A stretch of 64,000 nucleotides of DNA. Source: Qiania dongpingensis. Its GTDB lineage: Bacteria; Bacillota; Clostridia; Lachnospirales; Lachnospiraceae. Position 1 is the stretch's first letter; each line of letters opens with the position of its first letter. The stretch lies in the NCBI RefSeq assembly GCF_014337195.1, contig NZ_CP060634.1, positions 992,001 through 1,056,000 of the forward strand, written 5' to 3'. A program made the translations under genes and the position numbers. Positions 16,596 through 24,640 of this stretch are shown in pieces. The notes beneath the pieces are model-generated. The model was not told where the DNA came from, made no database searches, and saw nothing but the letters and a program-made list of their open reading frames with translations.

Positions 16596-17825
16596 TCACC
16601 TTATTTCCTCTTCTTCCGGGCGTACTTGAAAGGATGCAGAGATGATGGCTCCGCCGTTCACACTGTTATGGATAGCCAAAGTGCCTCCGTGTTTCCCGCA
16701 CAGGACATAGCAGATATACAGCCCGATGCCGAAATGCTCCTGCGACTCTTCCTCTTTATCCTTATAATACGGCTTGGCCGCCATCTTAAGCCCCTCCTCG
16801 CTGAATCCGGGACCGTCATCCTGAACATAGATCTCCAGAAATCCTCCGACCTCTTCCATGACCACCTGTACCCACTCTTTTGCATAACGCAGGCTGTTGG
16901 ACAGGATATTTTCCGCCACTTCGCAGACAATCGCTTCGTCAAGATACAGCTCCTTTGTCTGAGGCATTCTGCTGTCCATCCAGATATGCACGCCGCCGGA
17001 GCCGTCCAGGGCGGCTGTCATCTCCTTCATATCCCCGGTGATATCCGCCGCCGTCACCGGCTTCTTTTCCACCATCCGCTCTTCCAGGGTTCCTACGCTC
17101 TGCATGGTATCACCAAACCGTTTCAGCCTGATCACCTGTTTATCCATCATGGAAAGCGTCTCCAAAAGCTTTTCTTCACTTATGTTCCCCTGGGGATGAT
17201 ACTTCGAAAGCAGGTCGATGTACCCGTGCAGCACCGTAAGCGGCGTCCGAAGATCATGGGCAAATGCATGGTTCAGCCGTTTCTGCTCTTCCATCATATT
17301 CCACATCTTCTGATGGTTCTCCAGGAGGTTCTTCCGCATTTTCTCAAAGCTTTCACACAGCTTTCCCATCTCATCTTCTGAATGGTATTCACATTGAAAG
17401 TTTAGATCGCTGCAGCCGATCCTCGCCGCGCTGTCCGTCAGAATCTGAAGCGGTGTCTTCAGCTTATCCCGATAATAAAGTACCGATACCAGCGCCACTC
17501 CTGCTATGATACATAAAACCGGACTCCATGACTCCACAAAATCCAGAATCTGTATTACGACCCGGTCCCCCTGAGCCATGCTCTCCCACATGACGTAATA
17601 AAAGGCCCTCAGATTAGAGACTGCATATTCCGAGGCATATTTACCCCAGATGACATTGTCCGCACTCTGACAAATAAACTGGAGGATCATAATCGTCAGA
17701 AAGGTTCCCGCTGCTCCCAGTACGATATAAGCGGCCAGAGCTTTTTTCAGAGACGCGTCCATCAGCTTCTTCTTCCATTTATTTTTCTTTCGTTTCAGCC
17801 AGCCCACTGATAGCCCACCCCCCAT
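16596..17825 (-). CDS. Two-component sensor histidine kinase
   Basis: The protein (409 residues from the first start) has two membrane helices, at about 30-52 (AYIVLGAAGTFLTIMILQFI) and 92-112, bracketing a short extracellular loop. A HAMP-like linker follows, then the H-box HAFAHDLRTPLTVLHGYID, N-box ENILSNSLRYA, G1 QDDGPGFSEEG and G2 GIGLYICYVLCGKHGG. The short sensor loop suggests intramembrane or envelope sensing. The start is uncertain. The ATG at 17825 overlaps the response regulator by 31 bp, and an in-frame ATG at 17762 is also possible. It forms an operon with the response regulator and lies upstream of the ABC-2 exporter. Confidence 0.9.
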   Translation of the reverse strand: MGGGLSVGWLKRKKNKWKKKLMDASLKKALAAYIVLGAAGTFLTIMILQFICQSADNVIWGKYASEYAVSNLRAFYYVMWESMAQGDRVVIQILDFVESWSPVLCIIAGVALVSVLYYRDKLKTPLQILTDSAARIGCSDLNFQCEYHSEDEMGKLCESFEKMRKNLLENHQKMWNMMEEQKRLNHAFAHDLRTPLTVLHGYIDLLSKYHPQGNISEEKLLETLSMMDKQVIRLKRFGDTMQSVGTLEERMVEKKPVTAADITGDMKEMTAALDGSGGVHIWMDSRMPQTKELYLDEAIVCEVAENILSNSLRYAKEWVQVVMEEVGGFLEIYVQDDGPGFSEEGLKMAAKPYYKDKEEESQEHFGIGLYICYVLCGKHGGTLAIHNSVNGGAIISASFQVRPEEEEIR

Positions 17826-18469
17826 ACTGTCGCGATATAAGTCTTGTCAGAATATTTCTTAAATTTCATCCGGATGCGGCGGATGTGCTCGGTCACGATA
17901 TTTTCATCGCCTTCGCTGTCATATCCCCACAGCTTCTCATAAATCCGCTCCTTAGAAAACACCTGTCCCCGATTCATAGAGAGCAGCTCTACGATATCAA
18001 ATTCCGTCCTGGTCAGCCCCAGGTTCTCCTCTCCAAAATAGACGCACCGGCTGGAATAGTGGATCACCAGATCGTCTGAGAACCTAAGCAGATCTTTTTT
18101 CCCCGCCCGGGCCTCCCGGCGCAGGTGGGCCGCCACCCTGGCGGCCAGCTCATCCAGGGAAAACGGCTTTATAATATAATCGTCTCCGCCGATCATCAGA
18201 CCGTTGACCCGGTCCTGTTCTTCCACCCTGGCAGTCAAAAACAAAATGGGACAGCTGACATATTCCCGGATGCGGCGGCACACCTCCAGGCCGTCCATCC
18301 CCGGCATATTGATGTCCAGAAGGATCAGATCCGGCTGACGGGAAACCTTTTCTAAAACTTCCCTTCCGTCCTTTGCCATTTCTGTCTGGTATCCCTGCAT
18401 TTCAAAAAAATCCTTCAGCAGCGCCCGTATATCATGTTCATCATCCGCGATCAATATTTTATAGGCCAT
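17795..18469 (-). CDS. OmpR-family response regulator
   Basis: The protein (224 residues from the chosen start) has a receiver domain with the acidic pair DDE near the N-terminus, phosphoacceptor Asp in LILLDINMPGMDGLEV, and the conserved Thr/Lys positions (FLTARVEEQD, YIIKPFSLDEL). A C-terminal winged helix carries LTRTEFDIVELL and the recognition helix region around VTEHIRRIRMKF. The start at 18469 (MAYKILIADDE) is chosen because an AGAGGAT box precedes it by 5-6 bp. An upstream in-frame codon at 18517 lacks such a site. It is the cognate partner of the overlapping histidine kinase. Confidence 0.93.
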   Translation of the reverse strand: MAYKILIADDEHDIRALLKDFFEMQGYQTEMAKDGREVLEKVSRQPDLILLDINMPGMDGLEVCRRIREYVSCPILFLTARVEEQDRVNGLMIGGDDYIIKPFSLDELAARVAAHLRREARAGKKDLLRFSDDLVIHYSSRCVYFGEENLGLTRTEFDIVELLSMNRGQVFSKERIYEKLWGYDSEGDENIVTEHIRRIRMKFKKYSDKTYIATVWGVGYQWAG

Positions 18470-18553
18470 TTTTGCATCCTCTTTTCTCCATTCTACTCTG
18501 TTATAGTCTACCACCAATTTCCCTACAAAAACACTACGGAATCATTTTTTCGG

Positions 18554-18582
18554 TTGACATGACCGCAATCCTATGATATAAA
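18554..18582 (+). promoter_or_regulatory. Strong sigma-A promoter of the tRNA-Trp/tRNA-Ala unit
   Basis: A consensus TTGACA (18554-18559), a 17-bp spacer and TATAAA (18577-18582) lie 26 bp before the tRNA-Trp gene. This is the best promoter in the window, as expected for a stable RNA operon. Confidence 0.85.
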
Positions 18583-18608
18583 TGGAGGGTAGGTTTTTTC
18601 TACGGTAC

Positions 18609-18681
18609 AGGGGTGTAGTTCAGTCGGTAGAACGTTGGTCTCCAAAACCAAATGTCGAGGGTTCGAGTCCTTCCGCCCCTG
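18609..18681 (+). tRNA. tRNA-Trp (anticodon CCA)
   Basis: The 73-nt gene folds as a cloverleaf. The acceptor stem is AGGGGTG with CGCCCCT and discriminator G. The D-arm contains TTCAGTCGGTAGAA, the anticodon loop is CTCCAAA with CCA, and the T-loop is GGTTCGAGTCC. The 3' CCA is not encoded. Confidence 0.96.
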
Positions 18682-18718
18682 CTTCGGACGCAAAATAAGC
18701 TGGAAATACATATTTCTC

Positions 18719-18791
18719 GGGGCATTAGCGCAGCTGGGAGCGCGCCACACTGGCAGTGTGGAGGTCAGGGGTTCGAATCCCCTATGCTCCA
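18719..18791 (+). tRNA. tRNA-Ala (anticodon GGC)
   Basis: The 73-nt cloverleaf has acceptor stem GGGGCAT with ATGCTCC (one G-T pair) and discriminator A. The anticodon stem CCACA/TGTGG carries the loop CTGGCAG (anticodon GGC), and the T-arm is GGGGTTCGAATCCCC. The D-arm reads AGCGCAGCTGGGAGCGC. The 3' CCA is not fully encoded. It is probably cotranscribed with tRNA-Trp, 37 bp upstream. Confidence 0.95.
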
Positions 18792-18796
18792 TGAAA

Positions 18797-18840
18797 AACA
18801 CCATCTTAATCCAGACGTAGGATTAAAATGGTGTTTTTTT
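18797..18840 (+). terminator. Terminator of the tRNA-Trp/tRNA-Ala unit
   Basis: A 16-bp stem with one mismatch (AACACCATCTTAATCC pairs with 18820-18835) is followed by a run of T. Confidence 0.85.
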
Positions 18841-18860
18841 GTCCGGTCCAGACAACAAAA

Positions 18861-18881
18861 GGACGCTTCTAAAAAGCGTCC
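18861..18881 (-). terminator. Terminator following tRNA-Val (bidirectional form)
   Basis: The stem GGACGCTT with AAGCGTCC and a 5-nt loop is flanked by A and T runs on both sides. It lies just after tRNA-Val on the minus strand and can also back up the plus-strand tRNA terminator. Confidence 0.75.
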
Positions 18882-18887
18882 TTTTTA

Positions 18888-18960
18888 TGGAGACAACAGG
18901 ACTCGAACCTGCGACCCTCTACACGTCAAGCAGATGCTCTCCCAGCTGAGCTATGTCTCC
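18888..18960 (-). tRNA. tRNA-Val (anticodon GAC)
   Basis: The reverse complement gives a 73-nt cloverleaf. The acceptor stem GGAGACA with TGTCTCC is perfect and the discriminator is A. The D-arm is AGCTCAGCTGGGAGAGC, the anticodon loop is TTGACGT (anticodon GAC), and the T-loop is GGTTCGAGTCC. It converges on the tRNA-Trp/Ala unit. Confidence 0.95.
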
Positions 18961-19159
18961 GTCCGAAATTTAGTATAACCGAAAACGGGCTGGAGTGCAA
19001 GCGGAAAGAATCATTTCTTTTCAAAATATTCCGGCCCTTTATTATACGGCAAATTTTTCTATGGTCTGGTAAGGTCTAAGTTTTTCTATTATATGGTTTT
19101 TTTTCCAAAATCTTCTATGTTTGATTTTACAAACACTTGTACGAAGGAGGAAATCCCAT

Positions 19160-19507
19160 ATGGTGAGCAATGATATTCATGCAATGCTCTATTCTGTCGG
19201 AGTGTCTCAGTGTTATCGAGGATATGACTATTTTATCACAGCCATATCGATGATCATGGAAGATTCCCGTAAACTGCACAATATCCAAAGAGAAGTCTAC
19301 CGCCCGATTGCCGAGCAGAACAACACCAGTGTCCAGAATGTGGAAAAGGACATCCGTACCATACGCAATGTCATCATGCGAAACGGCGGGGCCGATATGC
19401 TGGAAGAAATGACAGGATGCCGCTTCCGCCATGAAAACATGCCTTATCCGAAAGAAATCATCGAAATTTTTGCTAAATACTGCAAGCGGATAGCAGAAAA
19501 ACCCTGA
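19160..19507 (+). CDS. Stand-alone Spo0A C-terminal-type DNA-binding protein
   Basis: The 115-residue protein resembles only the effector domain of Spo0A, the sporulation master regulator. Segments alignable with Spo0A_C are DIHAMLYSVGVSQCYRGYDYFITAISMI and EVYRPIAEQNNTSVQNVEKDIRTIRNVI, the latter containing the helix-turn-helix. No receiver domain precedes it. The AAGGAGG box 10 bp before the ATG at 19160 shows that the short form is a real gene and not a truncation. Spo0A_C binds 0A boxes (TGTCGAA-like) as a dimer. Without a receiver its activity would not be controlled by phosphorylation. It could compete with or modulate Spo0A; this role is inference. Confidence 0.8.
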   Translation: MVSNDIHAMLYSVGVSQCYRGYDYFITAISMIMEDSRKLHNIQREVYRPIAEQNNTSVQNVEKDIRTIRNVIMRNGGADMLEEMTGCRFRHENMPYPKEIIEIFAKYCKRIAEKP

Positions 19508-19791
19508 TATGGTATCCGCCACCTGTCCAGCGAAAAAAATCTAAAGAAATCAAAGGATATTTTCTATTTAAAACAATTCATTGTTTTTCTTTCGGCACAT
19601 GCCTTTTTCATTTTTCCTTTAATCATCTGATATTATCCATTATACCACAAATTCTGGTTCCCGTAACGTCTGCTGAGCAAGGAATCTGATAAAACTTTTC
19701 ATGTCTTCTGATAAAAAAGAGTGACGGAAATACAAGCCCGTGGTAAACTGATACTGTGATTTTTCAATATGATCGAATAAGGAGAACGAAA

Positions 19792-20043
19792 ATGCTGGAA
19801 TTCCGATATGACACGCAGCTGCTCCTCGAAGGAGAAAACCTCGACGAAGACGCCATCAGTGATTATTTTACAGAACATTTTAAAGGTGACTGCCTGCTGG
19901 CGGTCGGAGACGAAGACCTGATCAAGATCCACTTCCATACAAATGAACCTTGGGAGGTCCTTAAATATTGTTCCTCCATCGGTGAAATCTACGATATCGT
20001 GATTGAAGATATGGACAGACAGGCCAGAGGTTTAAAGGGATGA
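19792..20043 (+). CDS. Small protein resembling the middle domain of FakA/YloV (DAK2-type) proteins
   Basis: The 83-residue protein aligns by eye with the middle domain of FakA, the DAK2-domain fatty acid kinase. It has YDTQLLLEGENLDEDAIS at the start, then LLAVGDEDLIKIHFHTNEPWEVLKY and IEDMDRQ. The VGD(E/D)xxxKxHxHTNxP motif is the family hallmark. The DAK2 kinase domain and the C-terminal EDD-like domain are absent. An AAGGAG box 7 bp before the ATG at 19792 supports it as a complete small gene. It is followed by a good terminator, so it is monocistronic. Function unknown; a regulatory or partner role for a FakA elsewhere is a guess. Confidence 0.7.
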   Translation: MLEFRYDTQLLLEGENLDEDAISDYFTEHFKGDCLLAVGDEDLIKIHFHTNEPWEVLKYCSSIGEIYDIVIEDMDRQARGLKG

Positions 20044-20047
20044 CAGA

Positions 20048-20085
20048 AAAAGCGGGACAAAGCTTAAAAACTTTGCCCCGCTTTT
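20048..20085. terminator. Convergent terminator between the FakA-like gene and the anti-sigma gene
   Basis: A stem of about 15 bp (AAAAGCGGGACAAAG with CTTTGCCCCGCTTTT, one mismatch) has A and T runs on both sides. It serves both flanking genes. Confidence 0.85.
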
Positions 20086-20104
20086 AAAGCGAAGACCTGA
20101 TTTG

Positions 20105-21376
20105 TCATTCCTCAGCATATGGCAGCGTATAGAAATCCGCCTCTGCAAGCGCACTCAGAAACTGACTGACGGTACTGTCGTCTGAACGGCAATAGCCTCC
20201 ATTCAGCCTGATCTTTCCTTTTCTTACAGCAAGAGTGATTCCTTCCCCTCCGCTTTCCTCTTCTGAAAACCGCAGGCTGAAATCCAGCTGCCACACTCCG
20301 GGCCGCGAACCCGAGGCGCTGTCTCCTCCTCCGTTATAATAAGCGGAATGGAAACGGATTCCCGTGATCCGCCCGTATTCCTCTTCCCACGCCTCCATAC
20401 CGGCTATAAACTGCTCACGGGATTTTTCACGCCATTCCTCATAGCCAATGGACGAGTATTCTTCCGCCCGTTCCTCGAACGCCTCTTTGTCCTGCTGCTC
20501 CCGTTCCGCCATCTTCTCCCAAATCCATTTGGGAACGCAGGCAAATTGACCGTAATATGGTTCAAGATCGCGTTCATTCGTGTATGAATCCTGGCCTGCG
20601 TCAAACATCGTACCGATACAATAGCTGTCTCCTTTCAGGTTCCGCACACGCGCGGGGCGCTGTATTTCCTGGCCTTCCTCTCCGTCAAAGAACCCATCCC
20701 CCAGCCTTTCTTTTGCTTTCAGTTTGTCATACGCTTCCGCCGGTATGATATACTGGGTATTGTTCGACTGCGTATGCTGACATATCGTTTCCCAGAAGTC
20801 CAGGGCTTCCTCTCCCTCCAGAACGTCTGGAATCTCATTAAAATACTTGGCCGCCTCTGCCAAAGAAAACATCCATGTCTCTCCGTCGATCTCAATCGCC
20901 TGATATGCCTCCGTACTCACACCTTCCCCCCGGTATTTTACATAATCAGTCAAATCCTCCCATTTGCTTTCCGAGTCAAGCATATCGAACGCTTTTCCAT
21001 AAGCTCCTTTTTTTAAAAGGGATAAAAAATGCTGGCCGCACATGATCTGACTCAAATTGCTGAAACAGATGCCTTCGCCGTTGATCTGCGCTATGCTCAT
21101 CAATACCAGAGGGACCGCCAGCAGCGCTGCGATCAGCGAATAGATCCATCTTCTCCGCACCTTTCTCAGTCCATGCCGAAATTCTTTTCCTTCTTCCACG
21201 GCATCCGTTTCCAGCACCGGGATGTCTGGGACAGTTCCAAATGCCCGCTGATACGTTTCCCGGCACTCTCTGCACTCTTCTAAATGCTGTTCGACGGCCG
21301 CTTTACTTTCCGGTGAACAAACGCCATCCGCATAAAGCGGAAGCAGGTCCTGTATGATGCCACATTCTGTTCTCAT
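20105..21376 (-). CDS. Zinc-finger (zf-HC2) anti-sigma factor, membrane-anchored
   Basis: The 423-residue protein begins with the anti-sigma zinc finger: CGIIQDLLPLYADG, then the motif H-x3-C-x2-C at HLEECRECR (residues about 31-39). One transmembrane helix follows near residues 77-95 (SLIAALLAVPLVLMSIA), and then about 320 extracytoplasmic residues rich in Glu and Tyr. The ATG overlaps the stop of the sigma factor gene (ATGA). It would bind and hold the cognate ECF sigma factor at the membrane until a surface signal releases it. The long outer domain is not a family I recognise. Confidence 0.85.
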   Translation of the reverse strand: MRTECGIIQDLLPLYADGVCSPESKAAVEQHLEECRECRETYQRAFGTVPDIPVLETDAVEEGKEFRHGLRKVRRRWIYSLIAALLAVPLVLMSIAQINGEGICFSNLSQIMCGQHFLSLLKKGAYGKAFDMLDSESKWEDLTDYVKYRGEGVSTEAYQAIEIDGETWMFSLAEAAKYFNEIPDVLEGEEALDFWETICQHTQSNNTQYIIPAEAYDKLKAKERLGDGFFDGEEGQEIQRPARVRNLKGDSYCIGTMFDAGQDSYTNERDLEPYYGQFACVPKWIWEKMAEREQQDKEAFEERAEEYSSIGYEEWREKSREQFIAGMEAWEEEYGRITGIRFHSAYYNGGGDSASGSRPGVWQLDFSLRFSEEESGGEGITLAVRKGKIRLNGGYCRSDDSTVSQFLSALAEADFYTLPYAEE

Positions 21377-21870
21377 CCTCTGTCCTCCCTTTCAATCAAA
21401 ACTGTCAGCCGTTCCTTTGCCCGGAAATACGTAACCCTTGCCCAGCTCTCAGATTTTCCGAACAGCCGGGCCAGTTCCTTATAGTCCGTGCCGCTGTATA
21501 CCCGCATCGCGATCACGGTCCGGTAAGGTTCAGGCAGATTTAACAATTGCCTGCGAAGAGACTGCACCCGTTCCTTCTCCAAAAATGCTTCCTCCGGATC
21601 TTTAAGCGCGCCGTCCTGCCGTTCTCCCGCCTCTTGTATGGGAACAGTCCGCTTTTGCCGTTTCATCTCCCGAAAATAAGCATTTTTTCCTATCTGGCAC
21701 AGCCAGGTGGAGACGCTGCAGCGGTTCTCAAATTTGTCAGCATGCAGAAACGCCTGATAAAAAGTCTCCTGGGTCAGTTCCTCCGAGAGGCTGCGGTCAC
21801 AGGACAGCGCGAGTAAGAACCGGTAGACTTGTCCGGCATACTTCTCATAAAGCTGTGAAAAGCCCGCCAA
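21373..21870 (-). CDS. ECF-type RNA polymerase sigma factor
   Basis: The 165-residue protein has sigma region 2 (LYEKYAGQVYRFLLAL to SVSTWLCQIGKNAYFREMKR), including the ELTQETF core-binding motif. Region 4 is the helix-turn-helix in YSGTDYKELARLFGKSESWARVTYFRAKERL. This is a complete ECF sigma factor. The start is TTG at 21870, preceded by a run of G that serves as ribosome binding site. The downstream anti-sigma gene overlaps by 4 bp. Targets are unknown; such systems usually autoregulate. Confidence 0.9.
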   Translation of the reverse strand: MAGFSQLYEKYAGQVYRFLLALSCDRSLSEELTQETFYQAFLHADKFENRCSVSTWLCQIGKNAYFREMKRQKRTVPIQEAGERQDGALKDPEEAFLEKERVQSLRRQLLNLPEPYRTVIAMRVYSGTDYKELARLFGKSESWARVTYFRAKERLTVLIEREDRG

Positions 21871-22052
21871 GTAATCCCCCCCTTTCTCTGTCTCATCTAT
21901 TAGAGCGCTTGGAATCTAATTTGTTACATCTTTTTTTCCGTCTCCTTGGTCAATAAAACAGAGTATCCCATGGCATTGATTCCATAAAGAGCCTGTGATA
22001 TACTCGAAATCAAAAGGAAGCTTATTATGACAAGAAAAATGGAGGGAATTCT

Positions 22053-22892
22053 TTGCCGGACACAATAATCGCTTTGAACACAGTTTCAAAAATATATGAC
22101 AAAAAAACAGTGTTAAAGGATGTGACGCTCTCTGTCCGAAGGGGGCAGTCCATCGCGTTCACCGGTCACAATGGAAGCGGAAAATCAACCCTGCTCAAAT
22201 TGATCGCCCGGCTGGTCACGCCCTCCGGCGGAACCATAACGGCTCAAAGCGGACTGCTGTTCCACTATATTCCGGAACATTTTCCAAAATCCAGCCTCAC
22301 AGCCCGACAATATCTCAGACACATGGGAAGCATGGACGGTCTGAACAAAGATATCCTGAAAGAACAGGAGGAAAGGCTTTCCGAAGACTTTTTCATACAG
22401 GGCATGCTCGATGTCCCGATGAAGCATCTTTCAAAGGGCACCCTCCAGAAGGTCGGCGTAATCCAGGCTCTGTTAAAGAAACCAGACGTGCTCCTTCTGG
22501 ACGAGCCTCTATCCGGCCAGGACATAGAGTCTCAGGCCGTATTCATCCATAAAATGAAAGAACTGCACTCAGAGGGCATCACTCTTATCATGTCCTGCCA
22601 TGAGCCCAATCTGACCGCGCGCATATCGGACTTTGTCTTTGAAATCGAGGGAGGGATCGTCCGTACTGCCGATAAGAGCCCCTCCATTCTCCAAAGAAAC
22701 TATGTACTGCTCTTTGATGGGACTCCTCAGGCGGAAATTCCGCTGGAAATATCCCATTTCACAGGAATGAATGAAAAAAATCAGAAAGGCCGGCTGAGAA
22801 TTACGGCATCGGAACATGAAAGTGACCGCCTGCTGTCTCTGATGCTGGAAAAAGGATGGAAGCTGAGGAAAATGTATGAAGACCATATATGA
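22053..22892 (+). CDS. ABC transporter ATP-binding protein
   Basis: The 279-residue ATPase has Walker A GHNGSGKSTLLKLI, signature LSKGTLQKVGVIQAL (a degenerate LSxGxxQ form), Walker B VLLLDEPLSGQDIES and an H-loop in MSCHEPN. A C-terminal extension of about 60 residues follows. Translation starts at TTG, 22053, with a GGAGGG box 7 bp upstream. The gene overlaps the next, a membrane protein, by 17 bp. The pair is a simple two-component exporter or a regulator of membrane processes. The role is unknown. Confidence 0.88.
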   Translation: MPDTIIALNTVSKIYDKKTVLKDVTLSVRRGQSIAFTGHNGSGKSTLLKLIARLVTPSGGTITAQSGLLFHYIPEHFPKSSLTARQYLRHMGSMDGLNKDILKEQEERLSEDFFIQGMLDVPMKHLSKGTLQKVGVIQALLKKPDVLLLDEPLSGQDIESQAVFIHKMKELHSEGITLIMSCHEPNLTARISDFVFEIEGGIVRTADKSPSILQRNYVLLFDGTPQAEIPLEISHFTGMNEKNQKGRLRITASEHESDRLLSLMLEKGWKLRKMYEDHI

Positions 22893-23604
22893 ATTGATCC
22901 GATATCACTTTCACTCCTATTTCAAATCCAGCAAGTTTGTCATGCCGGTGGTCATTCTGGCCGTGGTGCTCTATTGTATGTATACGATCATGCCCGTGGG
23001 AATCGTCGACAGCTTTTCCATCTCCTGCGTCTATCTGTTTCTGATCATGGTCTGGGCAGGGCTATCCTATAATACGCTGGAGGAACCTGTATCCGAACAG
23101 CTGATGATCTTGAGGGTCCGCAGTGAAACCTCCTATTATCTGAGCTGCAGCATGTTTTTAATTCTGCTGGGAATGCTGGCCGCCCTCATCAGTACCTTGT
23201 TTCCTGTGATCCAGAATCTGCTGAACCACAGGCAGCTGTTCCTCAGGCCCATTGAGACCCCGGACGTACTATACGGCTGGCTGCTGCAGAGCGCCAGCGC
23301 ATTCGTAGGAAGCTCTGTGGGCGCCCTGCTGCATCCCCGTATTATAAAAGACAGGAAGATCGCCATTTCCCTCACAGCTTTCATCGCTGTCATGGCTGTT
23401 TCAAAATTTGGGATCCTGCAGGAGATACCGGCTTCCCGCGCTATTCTGTGGATATTCCCTCCCATTGCGGAGCTCAATTCTATCTTCGCTGGTGAAGATA
23501 CTTACTCTCTTCTAAAAGTGCTGGAAGCTCTCGGAATCCTCAGCTTGTATGGCGCCGCCGCTTCCTCCCTCCGGATATGGCTACTGAAAAAAAGAAAATT
23601 CTAA
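22876..23604 (+). CDS. ABC transporter membrane subunit
   Basis: The 242-residue hydrophobic protein has six predicted helices: FVMPVVILAVVLYCMYTIMP, ISCVYLFLIMVWAGL, LSCSMFLILLGMLAALIST, SASAFVGSSVGALL, IAISLTAFIAVMAVSKFGI and LEALGILSLYGAAASSL. It ends in a basic tail. This count and the coupling to the preceding ATPase gene fit an ABC-2-like permease. No sequence motif gives a substrate. A strong convergent terminator follows 18 bp after the stop. Confidence 0.75.
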   Translation: MKTIYELIRYHFHSYFKSSKFVMPVVILAVVLYCMYTIMPVGIVDSFSISCVYLFLIMVWAGLSYNTLEEPVSEQLMILRVRSETSYYLSCSMFLILLGMLAALISTLFPVIQNLLNHRQLFLRPIETPDVLYGWLLQSASAFVGSSVGALLHPRIIKDRKIAISLTAFIAVMAVSKFGILQEIPASRAILWIFPPIAELNSIFAGEDTYSLLKVLEALGILSLYGAAASSLRIWLLKKRKF

Positions 23605-23622
23605 TGGACTAAAATAAAATAT

Positions 23623-23649
23623 GGGACCGGTGTATCATACACCGGTCCC
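23623..23649. terminator. Perfect bidirectional terminator hairpin
   Basis: Perfect 13-bp arms (GGGACCGGTGTAT with ATACACCGGTCCC) flank a 1-nt centre. AT-rich tails lie on both sides. It separates the ABC pair from the convergent sulfite-reductase-like gene. Confidence 0.85.
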
Positions 23650-23657
23650 AGTCTTAT

Positions 23658-24611
23658 TTAACAGGTAGCCCCGCCGCTCAGATGAAGCTGAGCCTTGAGG
23701 ATTTCTTCTTTCCTCTCTAAGAGTCCGTCAGATAAAAGCTGTTCTTCCACATTTTCAAAACCAAGCCGTTCAATGGTCCTCTCGAATCGTTCTCCCGTCT
23801 CGCCCTGTTCACGGAACAGAAGAATTGCTTTTTCGATTACCTTCAGGGCTTCTTCCTTATCTGTGAAAACCTTATGTAACGCTTTTCCCTGTGCGATCTT
23901 TTTCCCCCATCTGCCGCCGATATATATCTTATAGCCATGGATTCCTTCTTCAATCGCGTCAAAACGGCATTTGCCCACACAGCGGCCGCAATTGATACAT
24001 GCCTCCTTGTCGATCTCCAAAACACCGTCCACCATGGAGCAGGCATTTACCGGACATGCGGTGACGACAGAACATTTTTTACAGCCATTGCAGCTGTCCT
24101 CATCAAATACTGGGATACATTGGCCGATGATGCCCACGTCATTCAGGTTGGGCTTCACACAGTTATTGGGACATCCGCCTACGGCAATCTTGAATTTATG
24201 GGGCAGCTTTACATCGGAATACCCTTCATAAAACCGCTTATGTATCTCTTCAGACAGAGCGTACGCGTCAATAAGCCCATACTGGCAGGTAGTCCCTTTG
24301 CAGGACACTACGGGGCGGACCTTGGATCCGGTGCCGCCGGTCTGCAGTCCCCCTTCCGCCAGAAAAGCGCGGAATTCATCGATCTTATCATAAGGGACTC
24401 CCTGTACCTCCACCGTGAGACGGGTCGTAAAGGTCACAATACCGTTTCCGAACTTTTCCGCAGCTTCTGCGATGTGTCTCTGCTGCGCCGCAGTGATCTT
24501 TCCATTGACGGTAATGATCCTGGCGGAAAAATTGTCCGTTCCCTTGTTGCTTAAAAATCCCCATCCCTTTACTCTCTTCTCGTCTTCAGGGCTAACTGTT
24601 AAACATGCCAT
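23658..24611 (-). CDS. Siroheme nitrite/sulfite reductase-like protein with 4Fe-4S ferredoxin domain
   Basis: The 317-residue protein starts with a ferredoxin-like half domain (residues about 10-80, with TFTTRLTVEVQGVPYDKIDEF). The siroheme/4Fe-4S binding motif follows: CKGTTCQYG (C-x5-C), then GGCPNNC (C-x3-C) with the usual spacing. Residues about 175-230 form a two-cluster ferredoxin, with CNGCKKCSVVTACP and CINCGRCVGKC. This layout matches AsrC, the catalytic subunit of anaerobic sulfite reductase, but asrA and asrB are not adjacent. It is followed upstream on the same strand, after 29 bp, by a CoA-disulfide-reductase/rhodanese flavoprotein gene. Sulfite, nitrite or another siroheme substrate is possible. 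Confidence 0.85.
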   Translation of the reverse strand: MACLTVSPEDEKRVKGWGFLSNKGTDNFSARIITVNGKITAAQQRHIAEAAEKFGNGIVTFTTRLTVEVQGVPYDKIDEFRAFLAEGGLQTGGTGSKVRPVVSCKGTTCQYGLIDAYALSEEIHKRFYEGYSDVKLPHKFKIAVGGCPNNCVKPNLNDVGIIGQCIPVFDEDSCNGCKKCSVVTACPVNACSMVDGVLEIDKEACINCGRCVGKCRFDAIEEGIHGYKIYIGGRWGKKIAQGKALHKVFTDKEEALKVIEKAILLFREQGETGERFERTIERLGFENVEEQLLSDGLLERKEEILKAQLHLSGGATC

Positions 24612-24640
24612 TTTTACTTTCTCCTTTTTCTTGTCATCTT

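Noticed and set aside
18609..18960. tRNA genes as attachment site of the mobile element
   Set aside because: The element lies 19 kb away and its ends match a terminator hairpin; no tRNA fragment duplicate is seen.
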